Assembly: GCF_949628215.1 (NCBI RefSeq)
Contig: NC_134281.1
Coordinates: forward strand, 8,380,501 to 8,444,500
Direction: 5' to 3'
DNA: 64,000 nt
Source: Phalacrocorax aristotelis
Lineage: Eukaryota > Chordata > Aves > Suliformes > Phalacrocoracidae
Made by a program: the position numbers and the translations under genes. The notes under the pieces were generated by a model that was given only the letters and a program-made list of their open reading frames with translations, was not told the DNA's origin and ran no database searches. Shown piece after piece: positions 12,628-22,020 of this stretch (position 1 is the first letter of the stretch; the number at the start of each line of letters is the position of its first letter).

Positions 12628-14046
12628 CAGAAAGAGGTCCTTGGTGAGCTGCCAGCTTTTAGGACTTAGCATCTGCATCTCCATGGGTATCCCTTCCTGG
12701 TGTCGCATTGCTTTCCATAACTTGAGTTCTACTGGTATCACAAGGTTCTGGAAACGTGTAATTACCAAGCGTAAGTCAGATTGCTCCATGGCAGAAAAAG
12801 AAATGTTCAAGCCCAGAAATGAAAGAGTTAATATAAAACTAATTTTTCTTACCTCTTTCCAAAGACACCAACCTTCCTATATAAATTTCCCTGTCATTAA
12901 TCTAATAAAGCTCACTTTGTTCATAATTTACTACACCCTTCAATAAGCATTGTAATATTTGTGCAAGGCAAGTGTATAAATCATTGTTGCCCTTCTCTAC
13001 TTTTTTACTTATCTGGTTCTTTCAAGGTCGCTAACCTACCCTATAGCTTTCATCTGGTTTAAATATTCTGCTATTACCTTTTACACCTTGCTTCCTAGTT
13101 CATGCCCATCTAGATACCTGCAGCTGCATCTTCACTAAGTAGCTATTGACCCACATCTCCTTGCTAAAGGTTACTGACTTCATCAGCAGTAACGATACCA
13201 ATTACATCTGTTAGGGTTCACTCGCACCTTTTCCTGGTTAGAAAGGGGGACTGGGTTTTGATTTTGTTGTTATTGACCATCTTCTCTGCCTAGGATATCT
13301 AAACCACAGAGAGGATAAGGATATTTTCCCAAATATAATTTTTTTTGACACATGTAGGCTTTCAGCGCCCAGGTCGTGCAGAGAGACTAATCAATCCCTA
13401 CTGACCTCCAGGAGCCTGAAATGTAGCTGGGTAAGGCCACAGTCCAGCAAAGCACTTAAGGATATCCTTATGTAAACATATGATCAGTCCCATTTTCAGT
13501 GCGATTTGGCAAGAAGTGCATTTCAGAGTAGAGCATCTCCAGGGATGCTGCTTCTTACAAGGGCTGTGCAAGATCAGGCTGTACCAGTCACAAACGCAAG
13601 CTCAGTCCAAAGTGTCTGGTATTCTTGCACTGGGCAAAGTAACTCTCTTCAAGTGTATTGCTTGCAGGCACATCCCCATGCTTTGGGGGAGGCTGTTGCG
13701 GTGCCCCTGTTTTAGAGTCGTAGTGTATGAGTGTGAGCTCTTGTCCTCTGCAGAGGCAGTGAACTCTTAAGATGCTTGAGTTTCTTTTGCTGACGGTTTA
13801 AGAGACAATGAAATGATTTAGGAGTGGGCAGAGTAATTGTCTGGGTCCTGCAGAACCTGACATCTGTGCTTTATGATGACCGGAGAGATCATCCCATCTT
13901 CTGGCTTCATCAATTCATTGAGCCAAGTGTGTTGCTGCCATGGGATTGCCATCCTATAACGAAAAACACAGGTGGAGTGGAGTTATGCCATAGCTGGCTC
14001 CCAGGGAGCAAGGCTGGGACAGTTATCACCACGGTACAGAAGAAAA
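12628..14046. other. Non-coding DNA, no gene recognised
   Basis: No gene, RNA gene or clear repeat is seen. The frame at 13480-13770 has no recognisable domain. A few TTATATA/AATAAA words are scattered about as expected for AT-rich DNA. Confidence 0.55.
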
Positions 14047-14382
14047 TAGACCTGGAAGGGACCTGAGGAGGTCATCTCATCCACCCCCATGCAAATCGCT
14101 CCTGACACAAGTTTCTCTAACGTGTTTCTTTAACCCTACCAGGAGCAGAGATTCCCCAGGCCCCCCTGCGATGTGCCTAATGACCCTTGATCGGGGAAGT
14201 TATTCTAGTGCTGAACTTAGCTCTCCCCTGCTGCATTTAAACCCATTACTTTTTCTGCTCTCCCCGTGGATGTGAATAACAATTTATTGCCTTCCTCTTT
14301 GCATAGCCTTTTACATAATTGAAGACTGTTATCATGTCTCCTCTCCGTCTTCCTTGCTCTAGACTAAATAAATAGCCCAGAT
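14047..14382 (-). mobile_element. CR1 LINE 3' end relic
   Basis: The plus strand reads GACCTGGAAGGGACCTGAG and then AGGTCATCTCATCCACCCCC. This is the usual reverse-complement appearance of a CR1 3' untranslated end in birds and other sauropsids. Further in, GTGGATGTGAATAACAATTT, then TTTTACATAATTGAAGACTG, and then TATCATGTCTCCTCTC follow the CR1 consensus order closely. The element ends near AGACTAAATAAATAGCCCAG. It is therefore on the minus strand, truncated at its 5' end as most CR1 copies are. No intact terminal ATTCTRTG-type repeat was found on the left, so that end is diverged. Confidence 0.88.
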
Positions 14383-15681
14383 AGGAGGATGAAAGCTGGA
14401 ATGGGGTGTCAGGGAGAAGGAGTTAGAGGAGGAAATCACAGAAGGATTAATCCTGCTTCCTGTCCCTACAGAAATGGACTTTTCCTTCTGAAGGACGGGG
14501 GCTGTGGGAGGGGGAGACGTGTTTCTTGGTGCTGGTGATTCACTAATGCAGCTCTGTGGACTGCATATCTGATTGATGGGTTGCTGCCTCACAGCCTAAG
14601 GAAGAGAGAGCTTTGGGGTTAACTCTCTGCTGAGCTGTGACACTCCTATCCAGCCTGTGTGCTTGGGAAATAAGGCTTTAATTTCTTATATTGGTGAGGA
14701 GCATATGCAACTCCCAGGTTGGCTCCTCCGGGACGTATCTGGTTGAGGTTCCGTGTATCATGACAGATGTTTCTAGGTGCCCTATGTGTTATATGGTTGG
14801 ATAAAATGACAGTAAAACACCATCACCCTGCAAGAGCATCCAGGCAGCCCACCATGAGCCCTGCCCTGGAGCAGAAGCCCTCTCCTCTGATGGCAAAATG
14901 GGGCTTCTGTTGGGAGCGGTGTCTTCACTATGGCTCTGTGCTTCCTACCCATGCATCGGATGGAAAGCCACCCACCACACACGCTGCCTACATGTATTTC
15001 ACAACTTTATTGCTGTTCATAAAACCAACACATGGAACAGGCAAACATCATCTGATCCAAAATGCCCTGGGGTGTATTATGTCAATGTCACATACATTAA
15101 GAAAGTACAGCAAGCAGTCAGAGTGACTTTTTGTGTTTGTAGCCCTTTTCCATTATTCATGCCTGCTGTCAGAGCTGTAGCATATACACAGCCGTTGTGT
15201 TGTGGCTGTCATAACCTGGAGGAAACAAAAATAGCTCTCAGCCCAGAGATTTCCAAAAGCAAAACGTGGGGAATAACATTGGGAAAAAATGGTTCTTCAC
15301 CACTTAACGGTCCCAAACAGCTTTCAGTGACACCTTTTGCCTTGCTTTAAGAACTCCAGGAACAGCACATAAGGTGGAGCTGTTTTCCCTAGACTCCTGG
15401 CAACATGGGATCCCAGGTTTATTTACATCAGAAAAGGGCTGGCCTTGAAAATAACAAAATATTAGAGGCTGTTTGAGCAGGGAGGTCCCTTGCATTGCAT
15501 TGCAAGCACATTGTGGACTAGCGCCAGCACCCCCTGCCACTCTCCAGCTCCTTCACAAACTCATCACTCAGATGTTAAGATTTTCCAGTTCAATTTCACA
15601 GAAAAAAAAATCTTGATAAATTACAATCCGATTATTTGTTTGGGTTTTATTAATTCTCCTTTGCCCCCACTTCCTCCCCAG
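14383..15681. other. Non-coding DNA, no gene recognised
   Basis: No gene is recognised. Plus-strand frames at 14767-15126 and 14898-15350 (119 and 150 codons) overlap each other in different frames and carry no known domain. The sequence is ordinary mixed composition. Confidence 0.5.
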
Positions 15682-15843
15682 TGTGACTTTGAAGATGACA
15701 TTTGTATTTCTGAATTAAAACCACATTTGCCCAATGTTGTGAAGGGAGGAGGCAGGGGCAGAAGAGAGAGAAACCCTTTTGTTCTCCTCCTTGTGGTTCC
15801 CCCTCACCTGCCAGGGCCAAGCTCCAGAATAATTCCTAACAGC
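15682..15843 (+). other. Exon-like open segment starting CDFEDDIC, doubtful
   Basis: A pyrimidine-rich run ending CCTCCCCAG (AG at 15680-15681) precedes a frame starting CDFEDDIC. It stays open for 53 codons to a TGA at 15841-15843. A CDFE-x-x-x-C start is typical of MAM domains, but these normally continue with Gly-Trp after the second cysteine, and here the sequence reads ISELK. The only donor-like site, GAG|GTTAGC, comes just after the stop. A chance match is the more likely explanation. Confidence 0.15.
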
Positions 15844-16020
15844 TGAGGTTAGCCAGGGACATCTAATCCCGGAAAGCTGGCTCTGAATTCCAGCACCAGC
15901 ACACAGCATTTGAGTTTCATCAACAGCCATTTACATCTAATTCCCCTAAACCTCCGAAGAAATGTGAGTATATGTACAGGTATGTGCTTATTTAATTGAA
16001 AAGAAAAAAAAAAGTGGTGG

Positions 16021-16055
16021 GGTTTTGGTTTTGTTTTTTGTTTTGTTTTGTTTTT
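16021..16055. repeat. (GTTTT)n microsatellite
   Basis: Imperfect tandem copies of GTTTT run through this stretch, preceded by an A-rich run and GTGGTGGG at about 16001-16020. It is likely to vary in length between individuals. Confidence 0.85.
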
Positions 16056-17549
16056 CATAAATCTGAGCCCAAATGGCAACAACAGCAGTGGCAACATTCA
16101 TGCTTTTTAAAGCTAAGCAAGCTCAGAAACTGTTTTGAGGATGTGGTGGCATCTTTTGAGTGTACCATAAACAGCTATGTGTATAGGATGCCCAAGAGCT
16201 GTGATTGTCAACCAAAGGGAGGGCGGAGTCCTCTTTCCCTGATTTCCTGTAATGGAAAAAGATTGCTCTGTGCAAATGGAGCTTAAAGTATCTTGCTGAA
16301 TTTGCTGTCACCTGTCCTGTTTGTTTGCAGAAGGAATGTACCAAGCATCTTGGCAACACAACAGAGAGAAACCTCTTGGGGTTCAGCTAGACTGAGGTGG
16401 GAGGATGTGGCAGAGATGGACTCAGTCTGAAGGAAAGGCACCTTTCCAGGCATGAACAGAGACCAAATGGGATGTGCTGGGTAAAATTGCAGTTGTTTTT
16501 CTTCTTTGGACTCAGTCAGCAGGGATAACATGCTATTTTTCACAGGGGAGTTTTAATCTTTTTCAAAGACAATTCCCTGGTTGGCCCTGAGTGTCTGTGA
16601 CCCAAACTCCCCATCAGTTCTGTTGCACCCCTTCCCAGAAAGGAAATTTTCAGCATCCTTACTTTTGCTGGTGTTTGCTTTAAGACCATCTACTTTTTAT
16701 TAAGAGAAAGCTTTGGTTTTGCTGTTTAGCCAATTGAAATGAGTAATGAAGATGTTATTTGTATGGGACAAAGGAAATATTTTCATTTAAATTATCTCAT
16801 CTTACTAATTGGTTACAACGGGACTGCTTGGATGTGTGCAGTGTACAGCATCCAGTCCCTCTGCTCAGAGCAGGGCTTCAGCCAAGCTGGTATAAACCAT
16901 CCCACAGGAGAAAACAATAGTAAAAGCTGTCAGGTATTTAAGGTTGCCTGTCCCATGGAGCCAGCTTAGCTTCCACAAAGAAATAATTTGAGTGTCTGAA
17001 AAGAACATGTCCTAGAAATATTACAAGACAATTAAAAACATAGTCTAGAAATAAAAAAAAAATTAAAATCATCTAGAGAAAACTCCTTCAAGGAATAGGT
17101 ATTTTCTGTTGTTCAGTGCAGACATCACTGGCAGCCTGCTAGCATGGAAAGCACTTGCAATAAATGAATAGTAGTAATATAAATCCACAGTATGTCTGAA
17201 TTTAAATCAGAAAGGGAAATGATTAATATAAAGGATTACAGTCTTACAGTACAATTCCCTAGAAATGCAAAAAATCTTGTATTTAAAAGGGACTTGAACG
17301 TAATAATCTTCATATATTCATGGCTGAAAATGTTTCCGAAATGCTGTTTCCGGAATAGATGTCGCAAGACAACAACTATGTCCTGAGCTTATTTCAAAAC
17401 CGTGGCAAATAATGTTGTTTCACATAAACACAGAAGAAAAATGTGACATTAACAGAAATGAAAGGGGGACAAAATCGTCCACGTCTGTGTGCCAAGGATG
17501 GAGAAAAAGGGGGAGAAATGGCTTAAACAGGAATGCTGGAAAAGCCAGC
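16056..17549. other. Non-coding DNA, no gene recognised
   Basis: No gene is recognised. An acceptor-like CTGTTTGTTTGCAG ends near 16330, but the frames behind it are short and the nearest donor is weak. An A tract lies at about 17052-17060. AATTTAAATCAG at 17199-17210 is one more variant of the palindromic word noted near 6.9 kb. Confidence 0.5.
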
Positions 17550-17800
17550 TTGGAGAAGCGATGTCATTCCCAGCTCACCAACCCATCCGTGCGGTTGGCG
17601 TGGTTATGATCTCTTCCCCCTTGGCTCCAGCAGCCGCTCTCGCTACTGTCTACTGCCAAGAAGTAGGTCAGAAATCTATTTTTGTCTCTATCTTTCCGTG
17701 GCCACATCGAGCGGTCCCTACCCCCGTGCAGAGACGGGAAAGCCTCTGAGCAGAGGCTGTGAGATCAGACCTGTCCCGCACAGTCCTGGGCTGAGCAGGG
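17550..17800. other. GC- and CpG-rich patch
   Basis: About eleven CpGs are counted in roughly 200 bases, well above the local background. A plus-strand frame of 133 codons (17533-17934) crosses it without any recognisable domain. The patch could be a small regulatory element. It could also be an old repeat too diverged to recognise. Confidence 0.4.
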
Positions 17801-18549
17801 CGACCTGTCCCCAGCAACCTCTACAGTCAGTGGCAAGAGAGAAAAATGGTGTCTGTAGCAGCAGGGACTGCCCCCAGGGGTGCCCATCTCTCTCTGCTTG
17901 CTGGAGAGGGATTTTAAGGAAATTAGGGACTTAGTTTGTGGTTAAATACCTAAACGTAACAGGATGAATGTGGGCTAAAGCATGTGTGATGTGCCAGCCC
18001 CATCTAGAAAGCCTGTGTCCAAGCAGTGCGGAAGGTTTTGGTTAACTCAGCTCTCAGTGGCCTGGCTTAGAGAGTGGCCTTGCAACCAAACACTTGTGCT
18101 GGTGTGCCTGAGATGGGGATGAACGGGGACACAAGGCAGAAGCAGGGAGCTGGGGATGAAGCAGAAGGAATTGTGTTGTGACTGCATGTTTAGTGCTCTG
18201 GGGCTGAGAGCTGCCTCTTTCTCCTGCTGTCCCCCAGGGCTAGTGACTTAATCACCTCTGCTTGCTAAAAATCATCTTTCCTCTCCAGGTACCAGATATC
18301 CCCTTCCTCCCACCCCCTTCTCAAATTGTCCAATCGATTAACATAATTCAGTTAAATTCAGTACTTGTTTGCAACTTGCACTTACTTTTGAAGTTAGCTA
18401 GAAGACATGCCAGGAAGCTGCTCTGATTTTCCCGCTGCATCATCTAGAAATTAATAAGTTACTATCTCTCCTTATGGAGTTGCCTGATTTGTATCTGTGT
18501 GTCATGAGTGCCAAATCCTCTTCTCGCTGCCTCGCGCCTCTCCTGTCAG
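17801..18549. other. Non-coding DNA with a conserved-looking AT-rich core
   Basis: No gene is seen. The part at about 18310-18400 contains CCAATCGATTAACATAATTC and TTGCAACTTGCACTTAC. This is high-complexity AT-rich text of the sort seen in conserved non-coding elements, but conservation was not tested. Confidence 0.4.
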
Positions 18550-18774
18550 TGCAAAGTAAAGGCTGGCAGGGATGGCGGTTTTGCCATCCCGGAGCTCTGT
18601 GACCTTTGGAGAACAAGTGATCCACCTCCCTGTGGGAGACTTTGCGTTTTGCCACTGGTCAACAAAATACTGTCCCCTAGTGAATAGCTTTATGAGTGGC
18701 AAACGCAGCCAATGCTTCTGCCTCAGGGCATGGCACTGTCCTAAAGCTCAGCTTTGCTGTTTGTCACCATCGAG
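18550..18774 (+). other. Segment bounded by acceptor- and donor-like sites, possible non-coding exon
   Basis: CCTCTCCTGTCAG (AG at 18548-18549) and CGAG|GTGAGT (boundary 18774/18775) flank 225 bases. The donor is a full consensus match. All three plus-strand frames contain a stop between the two sites. An internal coding exon is therefore ruled out, and a non-coding RNA exon or an untranslated first/last exon would be needed. Codon-like structure is absent. Confidence 0.22.
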
Positions 18775-20405
18775 GTGAGTTGCAGGAGGTGCCAAGCAAG
18801 AGCATTAATCATAACATGGACCTCTAAATAATTTTCCCTAAAATATCTGCAGGGTTCACTCAAACACTGCGCTACTTTATCTGAGGGAATTGCAATCTCT
18901 GTGACATGAAAACTAACTGCAAAGCTGTTGCCTCATCGTTCTGCTTCTAGCAGGTCTTGAGTCCAGCTTTTCAGACCAGTTTTTCCCTTTTCACAGTGCA
19001 TCTGTCAAGATTCCCACCCTGGAAAAGATCAGAGCAAGTGGGGACTGAGGAGAACAAAAGCTGACCCAAACCTTTGACCTAAACTTAACACAAAGCCAAA
19101 TGAAACCTTAGAGGTTTGTAAATGTTCCTGAAACATTTCCACCTCCTGCTCCCCTCTCCTTTATCTTTAGTTTCTTTATACTTCTACGCTTACTGTTTCT
19201 AACTGAAAGTCTAATGTAAAGCCCCACTAAATTAATGGAAAGACTCTCACTGATTTTAGTGGCTTTTGATTCAGCCTCCCAAAGAAAGGAAACAATTTCT
19301 TTAATGAAAGTGTCTTTAAACTTAAGAGGAAACAAAACCTGAAATGAGATAAGGAAAATCAGAGGTCAAATGCAATTTTCCAGCTAGCAGCACGTGCTCT
19401 TGGTCTGAAACACACCCATGAAATTGATACAGATATTGTTAACCCAGGAAAAGAAAAATCACTGTACAGAAACAGAGAATTGCTGAGCTATATATGCTGA
19501 ACTGGTTTAATAAACAACAATGTCGGTTTGCAAGTAGAAATTTTGCCATTCTTTACCGTCAGCTTGTCCTGTAGACGAATACCACCGGTTATCGGCAGGC
19601 ATTTATGACCTGAAGTTTCCATTTGTAAGTGCGAGATTGAGTCTTTCCCTTTGTACCAAGACTGCAACAAAAATGTCAGTCACGTGAAAACTTTATTAGG
19701 GAAATAACTCTCTGCCACTGATACAGTTTTTTAACTTTCTAGGTGACTTTTGTCAGAAGGGGGTAGAAATGTAATAGCTTATAGGGTGTCCCTGAACAAT
19801 GTAGTAGGTGGTCAGAATAAAAGCATTCTTGTCTGACTTATATTCTAGATTAATGGATGAGGGACTTGAGGAAGGCTGGTAAAAACAGCTCAAGCAGAAA
19901 TTAAGATGTGGCTTTTCTTGGATGGCTGTTGTTACTCTGTTTGGCAGTGACAGTTCCAATGGATTGCTGTTGCTGGTTCAGAGCTTGGTCTCCTCTAAAG
20001 TACTGACCTGCCTTGAGCTCCTATTTTGCCTGTACAAATTGGATGTTCTGTGTGCACAGACTGTTATGGCTGCATATTTTACATGTGAATACATGCACAG
20101 CTTATCTAGAGAATTATTTCCCAATATTTGTGTAACAGGGAGTTTTGATTTTCACAGTCACTGAGTAGATGTGCATAGAACAGTGTGTACTCCAGAGGCT
20201 GTTACTCGGTCTTAATGGAAAACACAGATGTAGGAAGATGCTGCTAATAAGCAGCTACTGCTCATTCATAATGTTTCTGTAAATGAGCATTATTTTATTA
20301 TTATTTATAAGCAAATTTTACACAGCATAGTTTTTTTGTCACTCTCTCTTTTTCATCATTTTCTTTTTGTCTCCTCTTTGTCTTTTTTCCCCTCTATCCT
20401 ACAAG
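18775..20405. other. Non-coding DNA, no gene recognised
   Basis: No gene or identifiable repeat is seen. The last 65 bases are an unusually long pyrimidine-rich run (about 20338-20400) that leads into the exon-like segment at 20406. Confidence 0.5.
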
Positions 20406-20711
20406 ATTTTCTGTTTCTGGACGCTTCTAAAACCTTCTCCAGTGTCAAGTCTGGAATGTCTGGTCTCTGCCAGCAATACGCTCGCTGTCTCTCTTGGAGT
20501 GCCTGACAGCAACGACAGGACTGCCTTGCTGGGAGACCTTGAGATGGTCACAGTGAAAGGCTTGCTGCCTTCAGAGCATCTGCTGGGTGACTTTGTCTTT
20601 GGAGGTTTGTCTAGTCCTGTCCGTGCACTAAACACTGGACATGTCCTAAAGGAAACATGGACCTTGCCCCAGAGGAGCTGGCTGAGGTCTCTGGACCATC
20701 CAGTGCAAGGT
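20406..20711 (+). other. Best protein-coding exon candidate, unrecognised protein
   Basis: A very pyrimidine-rich run of about 60 bases ends in CCTACAAG (AG at 20404-20405). The frame behind it is open through this segment and on to 20987, the longest plus-strand frame in the window at 206 codons. Third positions between 20406 and 20711 are G or C in a bit over half of the codons by eye, more than the regional base composition would give. A moderate donor AAG|GTAGCC follows at the right end. The peptide includes SLGVPDSNDRTALLGDLEM, which I do not recognise. The minus strand is also open over 20399-20635, which weakens the coding argument. Two further acceptor-like sites inside the long frame (AG at 20782-20783 and about 20876-20877) show how common such signals are here. 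Confidence 0.2.
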
Positions 20712-21844
20712 AGCCGTGGTGGAGGGAATCCTTTGGGCAGAGAGATCAGGGACAGAAGAGATGATCCTATTTGCTTTTTTCAGCCCAAGTTAGAAGGGGA
20801 AAATTCTGTGTGTTGGCCTAGTGACAATATATTTTGGCTGTCAAAATTTAGAAATCTTGTCTTTTTCTCCCCAGTCATCTTAGATCCACAATTTAATTTG
20901 CTGCAATGGCTCCACTGGTGTGCTTTTTATAAATGTTTGATCTATCTGTTTCTAGAAATCGTACAGGGCATGAATTACCGGAAATGAAGCAAAATGTACC
21001 AGACACAAACTCAGCGCATTCTCTGTAGCTCATATTCTCTGAAGACTCATTTGTCCCTTTCCTCCTTTTAAATATTTCCTCTCTTCTTTCTGGCCTGATC
21101 TTGTTTGTTTCATCTGCCATTTGTTATCCAACTCTTGGCGAAATATCAGGGAAGTCTTCCTGACAGTGAACTGGGAAGAGCTTTCTTAAGGGAACAACAA
21201 CATCTTCTTTACTTGGGAGAGCTGAAAATGAGACAAGACCAAACATTGTCTTTGCTGAGACCTTTGTGAGGACTGCAATGCGCTGTGTTGGACTCAGTTA
21301 TGTAACTGATAAAGCTGCTCCAGTTGGGCTTTTCTTTGGTCTAAAGGGTTAAAGGTGTCATTTCTCCCTGTAAAACTTGCCTCACTACTGTGACAGTTGT
21401 CAAGTAGGCAGTGAAGGAGGGACAGACTGAGCTGCTGTCTGGTGGGAGCTGAGTGCCATGTGTGAGGTTTCATGGGGCGGTAGGTCTTCTCATGCAGCAG
21501 TGGAGATGTCTTTCTGGCTATGGGCAGCCCAGACAGTCATTAAAATGAGCAAACTGTGTGCTTTCATCTCTCCTGAGCCCACAGCTTCCTCAGCCCAGAT
21601 GAGATGGACTGAGACCCAGTCTGAGCCTCAATAAACTTTTCACTTTTGCAGTTTCATGGAAGGTTTGACTTTGCTCTGGGATCATCCTGACATTCAGCTG
21701 CTTTGGGGCTGTTGGGTTCCTCTCTGTCTCCTTTCCAGATGAAAGTTTATAGCTGAGCTGCGCAAGCATGTTCTAACTTCAGAGCAAACTCAAGAAAAGG
21801 CAGCTCCAGCTGCAGCTCACAGCCTGCCAGAGAGACTCCCCTGG
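20712..21844. other. Non-coding DNA, no gene recognised
   Basis: No gene is recognised beyond the downstream part of the open frame described at 20406. The sequence has mixed composition and no identifiable repeat. Confidence 0.5.
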
Positions 21845-22020
21845 CAGGTCTCCGACAAGCCTGTTACTACAAGTTCGCCCCAACCGGCAATTCTGGCAAT
21901 CGCAAAAATTTGCATGAAGTTCGTATTAGTTCAACATCAGCTCGTGTTGCCAGCAATTCAATAGTTCCTTCTGACTGTTTGAATCTCAGTCGGAAGATTT
22001 AAGCACGCTTGCCATGCAGC
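21845..22020. promoter_or_regulatory. CpG-retaining, conserved-looking non-coding block (enhancer candidate)
   Basis: Eight CpGs are counted in 180 bases of only moderate GC content. That is near the number expected without CpG decay, while the flanks are depleted. The block holds an inverted repeat: AATTCTGGCAA (21889-21899) pairs with TTGCCAGCAATT (21947-21958), one base bulged, with a loop of about 47 bases. It also holds repeated AGTTC words (21872, 21919, 21929) and the near-palindrome GCAAAAATTTGC (21902-21913). No splice-site pair or coding frame explains it. Retained CpGs in a modest-GC block suggest constraint or hypomethylation. Regulatory function is inference. Confidence 0.4.

Noticed and set aside
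13801-14046. Possible extension of the 14.05 kb CR1 copy to the left (GAGAGATCATCCCATCTTCTGG)
   Set aside because: Only a short stretch resembles the CR1 text and the order does not continue, so the element was stopped at about 14047.
20771-20880. Two further acceptor-like sites (TTTGCTTTTTTCAG and TTTTTCTCCCCAG)
   Set aside because: They lie within one continuous open frame, too close together for separate introns, and have no matching donors.
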